DNA of 64,000 bases from Devosia subaequoris (GCF_014197055.1 NZ_JACIEW010000004.1:248001-312000); one strand, 5' to 3'; positions 18,612-28,454 are shown, counted from the stretch's first letter. Translations and numbers: made by a program. Notes: generated from the sequence alone by a model not told the origin.

Positions 18612-19409
18612 TTAAGCCGCGCTGTCGAGCCGCATCGCGATGCCATGTTTGGCCATGTAGTGCTTGGCCTCAGGGATGGTGAAGGTGCCGAAGTGGAAGA
18701 TCGAGGCGGCCAGCACGGCGCTGGCATGGCCTTGCTGAACGCCTTCGACCAGGTGCTGAAGCGTGCCGACACCGCCCGAGGCGATCACCGGCACTTCGAC
18801 CTGGTCGGCAATCGAGCGGGTCAAGTCGAGATCAAACCCGGACTTGGTGCCATCGCGATCCATCGAGGTGACCAGCAGCTCGCCGGCGCCGCGCTCGACC
18901 ATGCGAGCGGCAAATTCCACTGCATCGATGCCGGTCGGTTTGCGGCCGCCATGGGTGTAAATTTCCCACTCGCTGCGATTGTCGCCGCCCACGCTCTGGC
19001 CCCGCTGCTGCTTGGCATCGACCGAAACCACAATGCACTGATTGCCGAACTTGTCGGCGGCCCGCGCGATGAAATCGGGGTCGTTCACCGCGGCCGAGTT
19101 GATCGCCACCTTGTCGGCCCCGGCCAGCAAAAGCTTGCGGATGTCTTCAATGGTGCGGACGCCACCGCCCACCGTCACCGGCATAAAGCAATGCTCTGCC
19201 GTTCGCGCCACCACGTCAAAAATCGTGTCGCGGCCCTCATGGCTAGCGGTGATGTCGAGAAAGGTCAATTCGTCGGCGCCCGCCGCGTCATAGGCCATGG
19301 CCGCCTCGACCGGATCGCCGGCATCGATCAGGTCCACGAAATTGACGCCCTTTACGACTCGGCCACCGGCGACGTCGAGGCAGGGGATGATTCTTGTTTT
19401 CAGGCTCAT
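18612..19409 (-). CDS. hisF: Imidazole glycerol phosphate synthase subunit HisF
   Basis: 265 residues. Cyclase half of the HisFH complex, producing IGP and AICAR from PRFAR with ammonia from HisH. The TIM barrel begins [21 protein letters not shown] with the catalytic aspartate of CLDV (residue 11), and has [22 protein letters not shown] and the second catalytic aspartate in TSMDRDGTK. Four-base overlap with the small membrane gene upstream. Confidence 0.98.
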   Translation of the reverse strand: MSLKTRIIPCLDVAGGRVVKGVNFVDLIDAGDPVEAAMAYDAAGADELTFLDITASHEGRDTIFDVVARTAEHCFMPVTVGGGVRTIEDIRKLLLAGADKVAINSAAVNDPDFIARAADKFGNQCIVVSVDAKQQRGQSVGGDNRSEWEIYTHGGRKPTGIDAVEFAARMVERGAGELLVTSMDRDGTKSGFDLDLTRSIADQVEVPVIASGGVGTLQHLVEGVQQGHASAVLAASIFHFGTFTIPEAKHYMAKHGIAMRLDSAA

Positions 19410-19735
19410 GGTGTTTTTGCCTTCTGCATCCGCCCCCAGGCGATGCGATGAATGATGAGTGTAGCCAGCCAGACGATCAGCGCTCCGCCGCCCAGCGGCA
19501 GGGTGGCCAGGGCAAACAGGCCCAGAACAAAGAAGAAGCTGATAATCCCGCCGAACTCCATATCCCCAACCACGCAGGGATGCATATCATGTTCTGTCAG
19601 CGTGCAGCCATTGACCTCGGCCAGCAGGCCCGAAAACAGGGCCGACAGAATGGGGGCCAGTGCAAACAGAACGATCACACCAAACAGCAGCCAGTAGACC
19701 CGCCAGGGGAAGTTCGCCGGCCGTTCCGTGCTCAC
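19406..19735 (-). CDS. Small membrane protein inside the his cluster
   Basis: 109 residues, no family recognised. Three likely membrane helices: residues 12-33, 61-80 and 80-100. Two cysteines ([16 protein letters not shown]) lie in the loop between the first and second helices and could form a disulfide if this loop faces the periplasm. Both ends overlap neighbours by four bases (hisA stop, hisF start), so it is certainly translated with the his genes or by coupling. Its role in histidine synthesis is unknown and may be none. Confidence 0.8.
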   Translation of the reverse strand: MSTERPANFPWRVYWLLFGVIVLFALAPILSALFSGLLAEVNGCTLTEHDMHPCVVGDMEFGGIISFFFVLGLFALATLPLGGGALIVWLATLIIHRIAWGRMQKAKTP

Positions 19736-20460
19736 GCCGCCCTCAGCTTCGCCAATGCTTCACGTGAATCAATCCGTCCGTCATAGAGCGCCCGCCCGGA
19801 AATAGCGCCTTCAAGCACCTGGTAGTCCGCTCTCGTCATACGCTCGATGTCCTCCATCGACGCCAGACCACCCGAGGCGATGACCGGGATCGAGGTGGCC
19901 CGCGCCAGCTCCAGCGTCGAGTCCCAGTTGATGCCGGCGAGCACTCCATCGCGATCGATGTCGGTATAGATGATGGCAGCCACGCCAGCGCCCTCAAAGC
20001 GCTTGGCGAGCTCGATCACCGAAAGTTCAGAGGTCTCGGCCCAACCCTCGACAGCCACCATGCCCTGGCGCGCATCGATGCCGACGGCCACCTGGCCGGG
20101 CCACTTTTGGGCAGCCTCTTTGACCAGCGCCGGATCGCGCACCGCAATTGTGCCGAGAATGACCCGGGCCAGGCCCTTATCGAGCCAGGCTTCGATATGT
20201 CCCAGATTGCGGATGCCGCCACCGAGCTGCACCGGGAACTTCACGGTCTTCAGAATTGCGTCCACGGCCGCGCCATTGACGCTCTGGCCGGCGAAGGCCC
20301 CGTTGAGATCGACAACGTGCAGATATTCGAAACCCTGGTCCTCAAAACTCCTGGCCTGGGCCGCGGGATCGTCATTGAAGACCGTGGCCTGGTCCATATC
20401 GCCCAGCTTGAGGCGCACGCACTGGCCGTCCTTGAGGTCGATGGCAGGAAACAGGATCAT
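19732..20460 (-). CDS. hisA: Phosphoribosylformimino-AICAR ribotide isomerase
   Basis: 242 residues. Fourth step of histidine synthesis (ProFAR to PRFAR isomerisation). TIM-barrel motifs: [14 protein letters not shown] with the catalytic aspartate, [10 protein letters not shown], and [14 protein letters not shown] with the second aspartate. Four-base ATGA overlap with hisH. Its C-terminal codons for DSREA contain parS-like site 3. Confidence 0.98.
   Translation of the reverse strand: MILFPAIDLKDGQCVRLKLGDMDQATVFNDDPAAQARSFEDQGFEYLHVVDLNGAFAGQSVNGAAVDAILKTVKFPVQLGGGIRNLGHIEAWLDKGLARVILGTIAVRDPALVKEAAQKWPGQVAVGIDARQGMVAVEGWAETSELSVIELAKRFEGAGVAAIIYTDIDRDGVLAGINWDSTLELARATSIPVIASGGLASMEDIERMTRADYQVLEGAISGRALYDGRIDSREALAKLRAA
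19757..19770 (+). other. parS-like site 3 (inside hisA)
   Basis: GCTTCACGTGAATC on the plus strand; the complement reads GAT TCA CGT GAA GC in hisA frame (Asp-Ser-Arg-Glu-Ala). Central TTCACGTGAA is perfect; two outer bases differ from parS. Confidence 0.45.
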
Positions 20461-21110
20461 GGTGTCCACCCCAGAAAATTCTCGATCAGTTTGAGGCCCA
20501 GAGCCTGGCTTTTTTCGGGATGGAACTGGGCGCCGAAAATATTGTCCCGACCCACACAGGCGGTCAGCGCCCCACCATAGTCGGTGGTGGCGATCAATGT
20601 TTCGACGTGATCCGTTTTCAAGTGATAGGAGTGGACGAAATAGGCGTGCAGCCCATCGGGGCCGGTTTCGATCCCCTCGAGCAGCGCATGCGGCCTCGTC
20701 ACCATGACAGTGTTCCAGCCCATATGCGGGATCTTCAGGGCCGGGTCGGCGGGCACGATTTTCTCTACCGCGCCCGGGATCCAGCCCAGACCTTGCGTCA
20801 CTGATTTTTCCCGGCCTTCGCTGGCCAGCAATTGCATGCCGACGCAAACGCCCAGGAAGGGCACGCCATTTCTGAGCACCCGTTCTTCGAGCACCTCGAC
20901 CATGCCTTCGACAGCATCGAGTCCGGCCTTGCAGTCGGCAAAGGCGCCAACGCCGGGCAGCATGATGCGATCGGCCGAACGCACGATATCGGGATCAGAG
21001 GTCACCTTGATAACATCGCCCTGGCCTCGCTCGGCGGCCATACGCTCGAAGGCCTTGGCGGCCGAGTGCAGATTGCCGGCGCCATAGTCGATAATGGCAA
21101 CAATGCTCAT
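20457..21110 (-). CDS. hisH: Imidazole glycerol phosphate synthase subunit HisH
   Basis: 217 residues. Glutaminase half of HisFH. Class-I amidotransferase signatures: [25 protein letters not shown], the nucleophile cysteine in [11 protein letters not shown] (near residue 88), and the His-Glu of [11 protein letters not shown] near the end. Overlaps hisA by four bases downstream and the DUF2628 gene by four bases upstream, showing a translationally coupled operon. Confidence 0.98.
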   Translation of the reverse strand: MSIVAIIDYGAGNLHSAAKAFERMAAERGQGDVIKVTSDPDIVRSADRIMLPGVGAFADCKAGLDAVEGMVEVLEERVLRNGVPFLGVCVGMQLLASEGREKSVTQGLGWIPGAVEKIVPADPALKIPHMGWNTVMVTRPHALLEGIETGPDGLHAYFVHSYHLKTDHVETLIATTDYGGALTACVGRDNIFGAQFHPEKSQALGLKLIENFLGWTP

Positions 21111-21469
21111 GGGGTGGTCTCCAGGCTGGCGATCCGCGCAAGATCAGGGTCGGGCGCAAATCGATAACCGGCTGCGCCCAAGCCGCGCCGCTTGAGGGCC
21201 CGCTGTCGGGCACCTGGCGCGGCAAATCCGCAGGCGATGGCAAGCAGGATATAAAGCCAGATCACTGCATCGGGCCCGATATAGGGCGCGGCGAACACCA
21301 GCGCCACGATCCCCAGCACGAACAGCACAAGCTGTCCCCAAAGCCGATGGGCCAGCGCATGCACGGGCGGCAGCAATGCGGCGAACCAGGAGAACTTTTC
21401 CGGCACCGCCTGGGGCAGGGCACCGGCGTCGGATCTGAAAATGGCGTAGAGGGTCACGGGACACTCCAT
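21107..21469 (-). CDS. DUF2628 domain-containing membrane protein
   Basis: 120 residues. [20 protein letters not shown] followed by [19 protein letters not shown] is the DUF2628 hallmark; two membrane helices (about 45-63 and 66-82) and a basic tail follow. Function unknown. A GTG at 21457 just before TLYAIF is an alternative start. It lies between hisB and hisH with a four-base overlap to hisH, an arrangement I recall from other Rhizobiales. Confidence 0.82.
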   Translation of the reverse strand: MECPVTLYAIFRSDAGALPQAVPEKFSWFAALLPPVHALAHRLWGQLVLFVLGIVALVFAAPYIGPDAVIWLYILLAIACGFAAPGARQRALKRRGLGAAGYRFAPDPDLARIASLETTP

Positions 21470-21562
21470 GGGGCAAGATGGGGACCCCTTAGTGCAAAAC
21501 GCTCACAGGGGGAAGGGCAGAGCGCGCCACCCCGCGCTTTGAGCGCCGCGCCTCTTGCGGTC

Positions 21563-22150
21563 CTAAAGGACACCCTTGGTGCTCGGTACCCGATCGGCCG
21601 TGCGCGGATCGATCTCGACCGCCTCGCGCAGGGCACGGGCTACCGCCTTGAACATTGACTCGGCCAGATGGTGGTTGTTGTCGAAATAAAGGTTCTCGAT
21701 ATGCAGGGTGATCCCGGCATTGATCGCCAGCGCCTGGAAGAACTCGCGGAACAGTTCGGTATCGATCTCACCGATCTTGTTCTGACTGAACTCAGCCCTG
21801 AACACGAGGAAAGCGCGACCGGACACATCCAGCGCCGCCCGGGTCAGCGAGCCGTCCATGGGCAGGTCGCAACTGGCATAGCGACGGATGCCCTTCTTGT
21901 CGCCAAGGGCTTGCTTGATGGCCTGGCCCAGCGCGATGCCGACATCTTCGACCGTGTGGTGGAAGTCGATATGCAGATCACCCTTGCAGCTGACATCCAT
22001 GTCGATCAGCGAATGGCGGGAGAGCTGGTCGAGCATGTGGTCAAAAAAGCCCACCCCAGTCTTCATGGCGTGCGTGCCGATGCCATCGAGGTTTATCGAG
22101 ACGGCAATCTCTGTCTCGTTGGTCTTGCGGGCGATGGTTGCGGTACGCAT
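21563..22150 (-). CDS. hisB: Imidazoleglycerol-phosphate dehydratase
   Basis: 195 residues, the single-function dehydratase (no phosphatase domain, unlike E. coli HisB). Sixth step of histidine synthesis, Mn-dependent. Signatures: [36 protein letters not shown], and a second [15 protein letters not shown] with the metal-binding histidines. It is the first gene of the leftward his cluster, divergent from hslV. Confidence 0.98.
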   Translation of the reverse strand: MRTATIARKTNETEIAVSINLDGIGTHAMKTGVGFFDHMLDQLSRHSLIDMDVSCKGDLHIDFHHTVEDVGIALGQAIKQALGDKKGIRRYASCDLPMDGSLTRAALDVSGRAFLVFRAEFSQNKIGEIDTELFREFFQALAINAGITLHIENLYFDNNHHLAESMFKAVARALREAVEIDPRTADRVPSTKGVL

Positions 22151-22237
22151 GGGGGGATGTCTCCGAAATCGGGCGCTTCCCTAGCAGATAGGCAGAGCTG
22201 AGTGAAGATTGGGTTAGGCCGATCCGGCCCTGTCTCG

Positions 22238-22268
22238 GTTGCAATTGGCGACCATGCTCCTAAATATC
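22238..22268 (+). promoter_or_regulatory. Possible weak RpoH promoter of hslVU
   Basis: GTTG at 22238-22241, a 17-base spacer, then CCTAAATATC at 22259-22268: three departures from CTTG-N17/18-CYTATNTNNG with correct spacing. hslVU is a heat-shock operon in many bacteria, and the predicted start would lie about 20 bases before the hslV ATG. Confidence 0.4.
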
Positions 22269-22295
22269 AGCCAACAGTTCGGAGTATCTTTTCCA

Positions 22296-22856
22296 ATGAG
22301 TGACAATAATTTTCCCGGCTGGCACGGCACGACCATCGTTTCGGTCCGCAAGGGCAACAAGGTGGTGGTTGCCGGCGACGGCCAGGTGTCGATGGGCCAG
22401 ACCGTAATGAAGCACAGCGCCAAGAAGGTGCGGCGGCTGGCCGATGGCAAGGTGATCGGCGGCTTTGCCGGTTCGACCGCCGATGCGTTCACCCTGTTCG
22501 AGCGGCTCGAAACCAAGCTCGAGCAATATCCCGACCAGTTGATGCGGGCAGCGGTGGAACTGGCCAAGGACTGGCGTACCGACCGTTATCTGCGCAAGCT
22601 CGAAGCCATGATGATCGTGGCCGACAAGACCGACACGCTGGTGCTAACCGGCACGGGCGATGTGCTGACCCCCGATCACGGCGTCATCGCCATTGGCTCG
22701 GGCGGCAATTATGCCCACTCGGCGGCGCTCGCCCTGCATCAGGCCACCGAGCTCGATGCCGAGGATATTGCTCGCCGCGCCATGAAAATAGCCGAAGAAA
22801 TCTGCGTCTATACCAATGGCAATGTGACCGTTGAAGCCATCGAGCTGGGCGCGTGA
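22296..22856 (+). CDS. hslV: ATP-dependent protease subunit HslV (ClpQ)
   Basis: 186 residues. Proteasome-like threonine protease forming a double hexameric ring capped by HslU. The mature N-terminus [20 protein letters not shown] follows an 11-residue leader ([11 protein letters not shown]), so the catalytic threonine must be exposed by cleavage after glycine, as in many alphaproteobacteria but unlike E. coli. ATG 22296 is preferred to the earlier TTG 22239. It overlaps the GNAT gene by four bases. Confidence 0.97.
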   Translation: MSDNNFPGWHGTTIVSVRKGNKVVVAGDGQVSMGQTVMKHSAKKVRRLADGKVIGGFAGSTADAFTLFERLETKLEQYPDQLMRAAVELAKDWRTDRYLRKLEAMMIVADKTDTLVLTGTGDVLTPDHGVIAIGSGGNYAHSAALALHQATELDAEDIARRAMKIAEEICVYTNGNVTVEAIELGA

Positions 22857-23377
22857 GCTTTGTCATAAAGCGTCTGGGTATTGAGGATGCGGCTGCCTAT
22901 CGGGCCATTCGCCTGGAGGCGCTGACCAACCATCCCGAGGCTTTCGTCTCCACGCCCGAGGGCTTTGCGCAGAAATCGGACGATGAAATCCGGCAGACGC
23001 TGGAAACGCTGACAATTTTCGGCGCTGTGCTGCCCGATAGACGCCTGGGGGGCATCAATGCCTTCTTGCGCAATGAGGGCCTCAAGGAGCAGCATCGGGG
23101 CTGGATGATCCAGGTCTATGTGCGGCCCGAGCATCGCGGCTCGGGCATGGCGCAGGTGCTGGTCGAACATCTGGCCGAATATGCAAAGCACCACGTGCTG
23201 CAAATTCATCTCGGTGTCTGGTCGGAGAACATTCCGGCGATCAAGCTCTACAAGCGGCTGGGCTTTGAAACTTATGGCACCGAGCCCCGCTATCTCTTCG
23301 TGAACGGTCGATTTATCGACGAACACCTGATGGTGCGCTTCCTGGATAAGGCACCGATCGAAAGTGACCAAGAATGA
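22853..23377 (+). CDS. GNAT family N-acetyltransferase
   Basis: 174 residues. GNAT fold: [20 protein letters not shown] at the start, the acetyl-CoA pyrophosphate loop [18 protein letters not shown] near residue 90, and [20 protein letters not shown] near residue 130. It sits exactly between hslV and hslU with four-base overlaps at both ends, so all three are co-transcribed. Its substrate is unknown; the position suggests, without proof, a link with protein quality control. Confidence 0.92.
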   Translation: MSFVIKRLGIEDAAAYRAIRLEALTNHPEAFVSTPEGFAQKSDDEIRQTLETLTIFGAVLPDRRLGGINAFLRNEGLKEQHRGWMIQVYVRPEHRGSGMAQVLVEHLAEYAKHHVLQIHLGVWSENIPAIKLYKRLGFETYGTEPRYLFVNGRFIDEHLMVRFLDKAPIESDQE

Positions 23378-24684
23378 GTGAAACCAATTTTTCCCCGCGC
23401 GAGATCGTCTCCGAGCTCGATCGCCATATTGTCGGTCAGGCCGATGCCAAGCGCGCCGTCGCCGTTGCCTTGCGCAATCGCTGGCGCCGGCAACAGCTGT
23501 CCACCGATCTCAGGCGTGAGGTGACGCCGAAGAACATTTTGATGATCGGGCCGACCGGTGTCGGCAAGACCGAGATTTCGCGCCGTCTTGCCCGGCTGGC
23601 CCAGGCTCCCTTCGTCAAGGTGGAGGCCACCAAGTTCACCGAGGTCGGCTATGTCGGCCGCGATGTCGAGCAGATTGTCCGCGACCTTGTGGAGGCGGGC
23701 ATCACCGTCCTGCGAGACAGGCGCCGCCGCGATGTGCAGGCTCAGGCCCACCACAATGCCGAAGAGCGCGTGCTCGACGCGCTGGTTGGCACCTCCGCAA
23801 CGCCGTCCACGCGCGAAAGCTTTCGCACCAAGCTGCGCAACAACGAGCTCGACGACAAAGAAATCGAAATCGAAATGCAGCCCTCGGCCGGCACCGGCGG
23901 ATTCGAAATCCCCGGCATGCCCAATGGCGGCATCGGCATGATCAATCTTTCCGACATGTTCAAGCAGGCCATGGGCGGACGCGGGGTCAAGCGCAAGATC
24001 AAGGTTCAGGACGCCTATGAGCCGCTAGTGGCCGAAGAGGCCGACAAGCTGCTCGACCAGGATCAACTGAAGGCCGAAGCGATCGAGCTGGTGGAAAACC
24101 ACGGCATTGTCTTTATCGACGAGATCGACAAGGTGGCGCATCGCGAAGGGGGTGCGCAGGGTGGCCCGTCGCGCGAAGGTGTGCAGCGCGATTTGCTGCC
24201 GCTGATCGAGGGCACCACCGTTGCCACCAAATATGGACCGGTCCAGACCGACCATATCCTGTTCATCGCTTCGGGCGCCTTTCACGTTTCCAAACCGTCA
24301 GACCTGCTGCCAGAACTGCAGGGGCGCCTGCCGATCCGGGTGGAATTGAAGGCGCTGACGCGGGAGGATTTCATCGGCATTCTCTCGGACACCGAGGCGA
24401 GCCTGATCAAGCAATATGTTGCGCTGATGGGCACTGAGGGGGTGACGCTCGAGGTGACCCATGACGCCATCGAGGCCATTGCCGACGCGGCGGTGCTGGT
24501 CAATTCATCGGTCGAAAATATCGGCGCGCGGCGTTTGCAGACGGTCATGGAGCGGCTGGTGGAAGAGATTTCCTTTGACGCGCCGGACAAGTCCGGCGAG
24601 ACCGTCACCATCGATGCCGCCTTTGTCCGCGACAAGGTCGGTGCCCTCGCCGGCGATACGGATCTGAGCAAGTTCGTGCTCTAG
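23374..24684 (+). CDS. hslU: ATP-dependent protease ATPase subunit HslU (ClpY)
   Basis: 436 residues. AAA+ unfoldase that feeds substrates to HslV. Starts [20 protein letters not shown], Walker [18 protein letters not shown], the GYVGRD pore motif in [15 protein letters not shown], Walker [13 protein letters not shown], and sensor region GSGAF-type [20 protein letters not shown]. The C-terminal DLSKFVL docks into HslV. Starts in a four-base overlap with the GNAT gene. Confidence 0.99.
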   Translation: MSETNFSPREIVSELDRHIVGQADAKRAVAVALRNRWRRQQLSTDLRREVTPKNILMIGPTGVGKTEISRRLARLAQAPFVKVEATKFTEVGYVGRDVEQIVRDLVEAGITVLRDRRRRDVQAQAHHNAEERVLDALVGTSATPSTRESFRTKLRNNELDDKEIEIEMQPSAGTGGFEIPGMPNGGIGMINLSDMFKQAMGGRGVKRKIKVQDAYEPLVAEEADKLLDQDQLKAEAIELVENHGIVFIDEIDKVAHREGGAQGGPSREGVQRDLLPLIEGTTVATKYGPVQTDHILFIASGAFHVSKPSDLLPELQGRLPIRVELKALTREDFIGILSDTEASLIKQYVALMGTEGVTLEVTHDAIEAIADAAVLVNSSVENIGARRLQTVMERLVEEISFDAPDKSGETVTIDAAFVRDKVGALAGDTDLSKFVL

Positions 24685-24702
24685 CGACCACCTACTCGAT
24701 AT

Positions 24703-24726
24703 CCCTTCTCCCACCAGGGAGAAGGG
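24703..24726 (+). terminator. Hairpin terminator between hslU and the XRE gene
   Basis: CCCTTCTCCC / GGGAGAAGGG, a 10-bp perfect stem with an ACCA loop, 18 bases past the hslU stop and 11 before the convergent gene's stop. It can serve both strands. Confidence 0.65.
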
Positions 24727-24737
24727 AAGAGGTCGGC

Positions 24738-25106
24738 CTACCGCTTTCTGCCAGCTCGCTTGACCACTTCATCGCGCAGGAACTTCAAATCCTCGGCATC
24801 CAGCCGGTTGATATCATCGCGCAGACGATTGGTCAGTTCGGTCGCCTCGGGCACCAGGCCCCCGGTATTGATCGTCACCTTGGGGTCGGAGATTTCGGCC
24901 AGGCGCTGAAGTTCTTCAGCCTCGTCCCAGATGACGTTGAAGAAGGCGATGATGCGATGGAGCAGGAAGGACGTGGGCTGGCCACGTTTGCCGTGTTCCA
25001 GCGCCGAGAGATAGGCGCTCGAGACGCTGAGCGCCGCTGCCATTTCCTTGAGCGAAATGCCGCGAGCTTCGCGCATGGCGCGAAGTTTTGCGCCGAGCGG
25101 GGTCAT
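24738..25106 (-). CDS. XRE-family helix-turn-helix regulator
   Basis: 122 residues. N-terminal Cro/CI-type HTH: LGAKLRAMREARGISLKEMA and ALSVSSAYLSALEHGKRGQP, then a helical C-terminal part with DPKVTINTGGLVPEATELTN. ATG 25106 overlaps the Smr stop by four bases, making a coupled pair; the longer ORF to 25130 would intrude further into smr. The pairing of a small HTH gene after Smr is common in Rhizobiales. Confidence 0.88.
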   Translation of the reverse strand: MTPLGAKLRAMREARGISLKEMAAALSVSSAYLSALEHGKRGQPTSFLLHRIIAFFNVIWDEAEELQRLAEISDPKVTINTGGLVPEATELTNRLRDDINRLDAEDLKFLRDEVVKRAGRKR

Positions 25107-25684
25107 TGGCGCCGCAGGCGCACATACCACGCCCCCTCTCCGCCATGACCGCGCGCCGCAACGCTCCAGCCGGACACCAGATGGGACAGGCCCGGTTCGC
25201 TCAGCCAGATCGGCAGCATGGTGCGCAGGATGCCGCGCTCGGTCATGGCCGCGATATAGTCATTGTCGGTCTTTGCGCCCTTGCCGGTGATGACCAAAAT
25301 GGTCCGGTCTCCCCGTGCCGCCCGCGCCCCGATATAGCGCCGCAGAGTGTCGCGGGCTTCGTTCTGGGTCATGCCATGCAGGTCGATCTTGCCATCGATC
25401 TCGATGCGGCCGCGCCGCACCTTTTTATGGATGGCCGGATCGACCGCGCGCTCCGCGGCCGGCGCATTGGAGGAAGGCGCCTGATAGGGCGGCAGAAAGG
25501 GTTTGGCGGATTTGAGCGGTCGGGGTGCCGGCTTGACCAACGGCTCGGGATCGGCTTCGGGCACCGGCAGGGTGCCGGCCCCCATTTTCAGCAAGCCCTT
25601 GCGGCGCAGCGGCTCGACCGTGGCGGCCACGCTGGTCCAGAGGTGGAAGTCGTGCGGCAGGCGCTTCGAGCCGCGTTTAGACAT
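25103..25684 (-). CDS. Smr/MutS2-type endonuclease domain protein
   Basis: 193 residues. A variable proline-rich N-terminal half is followed by the Smr domain: IDGKIDLHGMTQNEARDTL with the DLHG motif near residue 100, ILVITGKGAKTDN with the TGKG motif, and VRLRR at the end. Smr domains nick branched or collided nucleic acids; many are nucleases acting on DNA or ribosome-linked mRNA. Here the usual rhizobial neighbour mltA is absent upstream, with only 21 bases to the Tim44-like gene. Confidence 0.9.
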   Translation of the reverse strand: MSKRGSKRLPHDFHLWTSVAATVEPLRRKGLLKMGAGTLPVPEADPEPLVKPAPRPLKSAKPFLPPYQAPSSNAPAAERAVDPAIHKKVRRGRIEIDGKIDLHGMTQNEARDTLRRYIGARAARGDRTILVITGKGAKTDNDYIAAMTERGILRTMLPIWLSEPGLSHLVSGWSVAARGHGGEGAWYVRLRRQ

Positions 25685-25705
25685 GATTCGGCCTGCGCGA
25701 CGCGA

Positions 25706-26428
25706 TTAATCGAGCTGGCTGGTGGAGATCACCTTCCAGTTCGGGTCGCGCGATTTGGGGTTGCGCGAGAAAGTCCATTCATCGGCAATGGTCTGGACCT
25801 GATCGGCATTGCCCTCGACCAGATTGCCGTCCTTGTCGCGGGTGGCCGAGACAACCTCAGCGTGGAAATCGACCGTGACATTGACGTCCTTCTTGTCGAA
25901 TTCCGCGTCGACAATCGAGACCTTGGGCAGTCCGACAAAGGTGAAGTCCACCGTTTTACCCTCGGCCTCGCGATCAGCGATGGCGCGCTGGAAGCTCTCG
26001 AAGATGGGCTTGTCGAGCAGGTTCTTCAGCGTCTGGCGATCCCCCTCGGCATAGCTGGTGACGATCATCTCATAGGCTTGCTTGGCACCCTCGAGGAAAC
26101 TCTTGGGCGAGAAGCTCGGATCAACCTCGGCCACCGCCTTGAGGCCAGCCGCAAGGGTTTCATTGCCCGATGCAGCCTGTTCGATCTCGGCTTCGAGCTT
26201 GCGGGCGCGGCGCTCATCATCGAGATCCGGCTGGGCAGCGCGGGGCCGCAGCGGCACCACCGTGTCCTCGTGGGCCGCAGCCTGCTTTTCGGTGGGTGTC
26301 GAGCGGCTCCGGTCGATGGGCGGGCGCTCATTGCCGGTGCGCGTGCCCAGTACAGAGCGCAGCCGGAACAGCACGAAGACAGCAACGGCGATGGCAATCA
26401 GGGTCGGCAGATCGAGGAATTCGGCCAT
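25706..26428 (-). CDS. Tim44/TimA family protein
   Basis: 240 residues. One N-terminal membrane helix (about residues 7-25, LPTLIAIAVAVFVLFRLRSV), a charged linker (GNERPPIDRSRSTP), and a C-terminal Tim44-like domain (PSFSPKSFLEGAKQAYEMIV, LKNLLDKPIFESFQRAI, DEWTFSRNPKSRDPNWKVIS). Alphaproteobacterial relatives of mitochondrial Tim44 lie near secB as here and are thought to act at the inner membrane; the role is not settled. Divergent from fxsA. Confidence 0.9.
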   Translation of the reverse strand: MAEFLDLPTLIAIAVAVFVLFRLRSVLGTRTGNERPPIDRSRSTPTEKQAAAHEDTVVPLRPRAAQPDLDDERRARKLEAEIEQAASGNETLAAGLKAVAEVDPSFSPKSFLEGAKQAYEMIVTSYAEGDRQTLKNLLDKPIFESFQRAIADREAEGKTVDFTFVGLPKVSIVDAEFDKKDVNVTVDFHAEVVSATRDKDGNLVEGNADQVQTIADEWTFSRNPKSRDPNWKVISTSQLD

Positions 26429-26600
26429 GTAGAGGGCACCTTGAATATGAGGCGTCGACAAAAAACTGTTCGCTGGCGCTCGTTCTGCGCCGTATCTGGC
26501 CTATATATAGGCAAAGCTTTAGCCCGAAACCAGTTCACGATGGGGCGAGTTGCGTATTTGCCGCGCCCGAGGTGAACAAAATTCCTGCAAGGAGCCGAAT

Positions 26601-27065
26601 TTGGCCCGCCTGATTGCCCTTTCCTTCCTGGCCCTGCCGCTTCTGGAAATCGCCGTCTTCATTCTGGTCGGGCGCGCCATCGGGCTGTTTCCGACGCTTG
26701 CACTGGTGATCCTGGCCGCGCTGGGCGGCGGACTGCTGCTGCGCCAGCAGGGCCTGAGCACGCTGTCCCGGCTGCGCAACAATGTCAGCGCCGGCACCAT
26801 TCCTGGGCGCGCCATGTTCGACGCCATGCTGATCGGCGTGGCCGCAATCCTGTTGGTGCTGCCCGGCTTTCTCAGCGATGTGCTGGCGCTGGCCCTTTTG
26901 GTGCCCCCGGTGCGGAACTGGCTGTTTTCAGCACTGGCAAGCCGGGTCCGGGTGGTCGAGACCACCACCAGCTATCGTCGCTATGATGAACCAGAGACGA
27001 CATATGACGGCGATGCCAAGGTGATCGAACATCGGGATGAGGACGATCCCAAGCCCCGCCAATAG
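26601..27065 (+). CDS. fxsA: FxsA family membrane protein
   Basis: 154 residues from TTG 26601, chosen because AAGGAG lies six bases upstream and the conserved ARLIALSFLALPLLEIAVFI follows immediately. Three to four membrane helices, then IPGRAMFDAMLIGVAAILLV and LLLVLPGFLSD-type residues, and an acidic cytoplasmic tail. E. coli FxsA suppresses F exclusion of phage T7; the cell role is unknown. It is upstream of secB on the same strand. Confidence 0.92.
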   Translation: MARLIALSFLALPLLEIAVFILVGRAIGLFPTLALVILAALGGGLLLRQQGLSTLSRLRNNVSAGTIPGRAMFDAMLIGVAAILLVLPGFLSDVLALALLVPPVRNWLFSALASRVRVVETTTSYRRYDEPETTYDGDAKVIEHRDEDDPKPRQ

Positions 27066-27151
27066 GTCTGCTTGGCTTGTTCCAATGGGCCAAAAGTGGT
27101 AGCCACACGGCCACAATTGCTTTGAATTCAAACTTCAAGAAGGACCAGACA

Positions 27152-27673
27152 ATGGCCGATGACACCCAGGGCGCGGCAGCGCCGCAGCCCGGCACCGCAC
27201 CCAGCATGAATCTTGTGGGTCAGTATATCCGCGATCTCTCCTTCGAAAATCCCGGTGCACCCGGAACGCTGCTGGGCGGCGGCACCAATCCGGCTTTCAA
27301 CGTGTCGATCTCGGTCGGCGTCAAGAAGCAGAGCGATGAAATCTATGCCATTGAGCTCACGCTCAATGCCAAGGCCAATCGCGAAGAGACCGTGCTGTTC
27401 AATGTCGAACTGGTCTATGGCGGCATCTTCCGCATCAAGAACGTACCGGAAAATCAGCTTTCCCCGCTGCTGATGATCGAATGCCCGCGGCTGATCTTCC
27501 CGTTTGCGCGCCAGGTGCTGGCCAGCGTGACCCAGCAGGGCGGGTTCCCGCCGCTGATGATGGAGCCGGTGGATTTCTCGGCGATCTATCGCCAGAACCT
27601 GGCCAAGCTGGCCCAGCAGCAGGGCGGCGCACCGGCTGCCGATGCCGCCGCCGAGACGCCCAAGCCGAACTGA
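27152..27673 (+). CDS. secB: Protein-export chaperone SecB
   Basis: 173 residues. Tetrameric cytosolic chaperone that holds preproteins unfolded and hands them to SecA. Core motifs: LVGQYIRDLSFENPGAP, FNVSISVGVKK, IECPRLIFPFARQVLASV, GGFPPLMMEPVDFSAIY. ATG 27152 has AAGGA at proper spacing. The alanine-rich tail after residue 155 is typical of alphaproteobacterial SecB. A hairpin terminator follows. Confidence 0.98.
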   Translation: MADDTQGAAAPQPGTAPSMNLVGQYIRDLSFENPGAPGTLLGGGTNPAFNVSISVGVKKQSDEIYAIELTLNAKANREETVLFNVELVYGGIFRIKNVPENQLSPLLMIECPRLIFPFARQVLASVTQQGGFPPLMMEPVDFSAIYRQNLAKLAQQQGGAPAADAAAETPKPN

Positions 27674-27698
27674 TCGGTCATATCGGGTTCAATGAGAT

Positions 27699-27729
27699 AG
27701 GCCCTGGCTTCTGCCGGGGCCTTAATTTT
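27699..27729 (+). terminator. Intrinsic terminator after secB
   Basis: A 10-bp stem (27699-27708 / 27713-27722, one G-T pair) with loop TTCT, followed by TAATTTT. It lies between convergent secB and dnaQ. Confidence 0.85.
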
Positions 27730-27743
27730 GGGGCCGGTTCATC

Positions 27744-28454
27744 CTACTCGGCGGCAACGCGCTGCTGGTACCTGGCCCAGATAGCGTTTTCACCCATCTT
27801 CTCAATGAAGGTGTCATGAGCCTCTGCTTCACTGGCGCTGAGCCGGCTGGGCAGCGGGACGGGACGTTGGGCCACTGCAATACGGGTCTGGCCCATACCA
27901 CTGGACGCCGTTTCGACCTCGGCCACCAAGGCCAGGCTCACCTGCTTGCCACCGATCAACTCAAGATAGACTTCGGCCAGGATTTCGCTGTCGAGCAGGG
28001 CGCCATGCAGCGTGCGGCGGGAATTGTCGATGCCGTAATGCTTGCAGAGCGCATCGAGGCTGACGCGAGCACCCGGATGCTTTTGCCGGGCAACCATGAC
28101 GGTGTCGATCACCTCATTGGTCAGGCGCGGCAGGCCGGCCCATTCCATTTCGGCGTTCAAAAAGCCCATGTCGAAGGGCGCGTTGTGGATCACGAGCGTC
28201 GCATCGGCAATGAAGGCCCGGAAATCCTCGGCCACAGCCTTGAAGAGCGGCTTGTCGGAGAGAAATTCCTCGCTCAGCCCATGCACGCGAAACGCCTCCT
28301 CGGGCATGGAGCGCTCGGGGTTGATATAGACGTGAAAATTCTTGCCGGTGGGGATGTGGTTGATCAACTCGACGCAGCCGATTTCCACCAGCCGGTCCCC
28401 GCCCTGCGGTGAAAGGCCCGTGGTTTCGGTGTCGAGCACGATTTCCCTGATCAT
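27744..28454 (-). CDS. dnaQ: DNA polymerase III epsilon subunit (3'-5' proofreading exonuclease)
   Basis: 236 residues. DEDDh exonuclease: ExoI LDTETTGLSPQGGDRLVEIG (residues 7-26), ExoII VIHNAPFDMGFLNAE, and ExoIII with the catalytic histidine and aspartate in TLHGALLDSEILAEVY. The C-terminal half should hold the clamp and alpha-subunit contacts. Overlaps coaE by four bases; the leftward order aroE-coaE-dnaQ is conserved near the alphaproteobacterial origin. Confidence 0.97.
   Translation of the reverse strand: MIREIVLDTETTGLSPQGGDRLVEIGCVELINHIPTGKNFHVYINPERSMPEEAFRVHGLSEEFLSDKPLFKAVAEDFRAFIADATLVIHNAPFDMGFLNAEMEWAGLPRLTNEVIDTVMVARQKHPGARVSLDALCKHYGIDNSRRTLHGALLDSEILAEVYLELIGGKQVSLALVAEVETASSGMGQTRIAVAQRPVPLPSRLSASEAEAHDTFIEKMGENAIWARYQQRVAAE

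Noticed and set aside
25088-26575. A 495-residue open frame antisense to smr and the Tim44-like gene
   Set aside because: Both minus-strand genes have clear domains and coupled starts; this frame has none.
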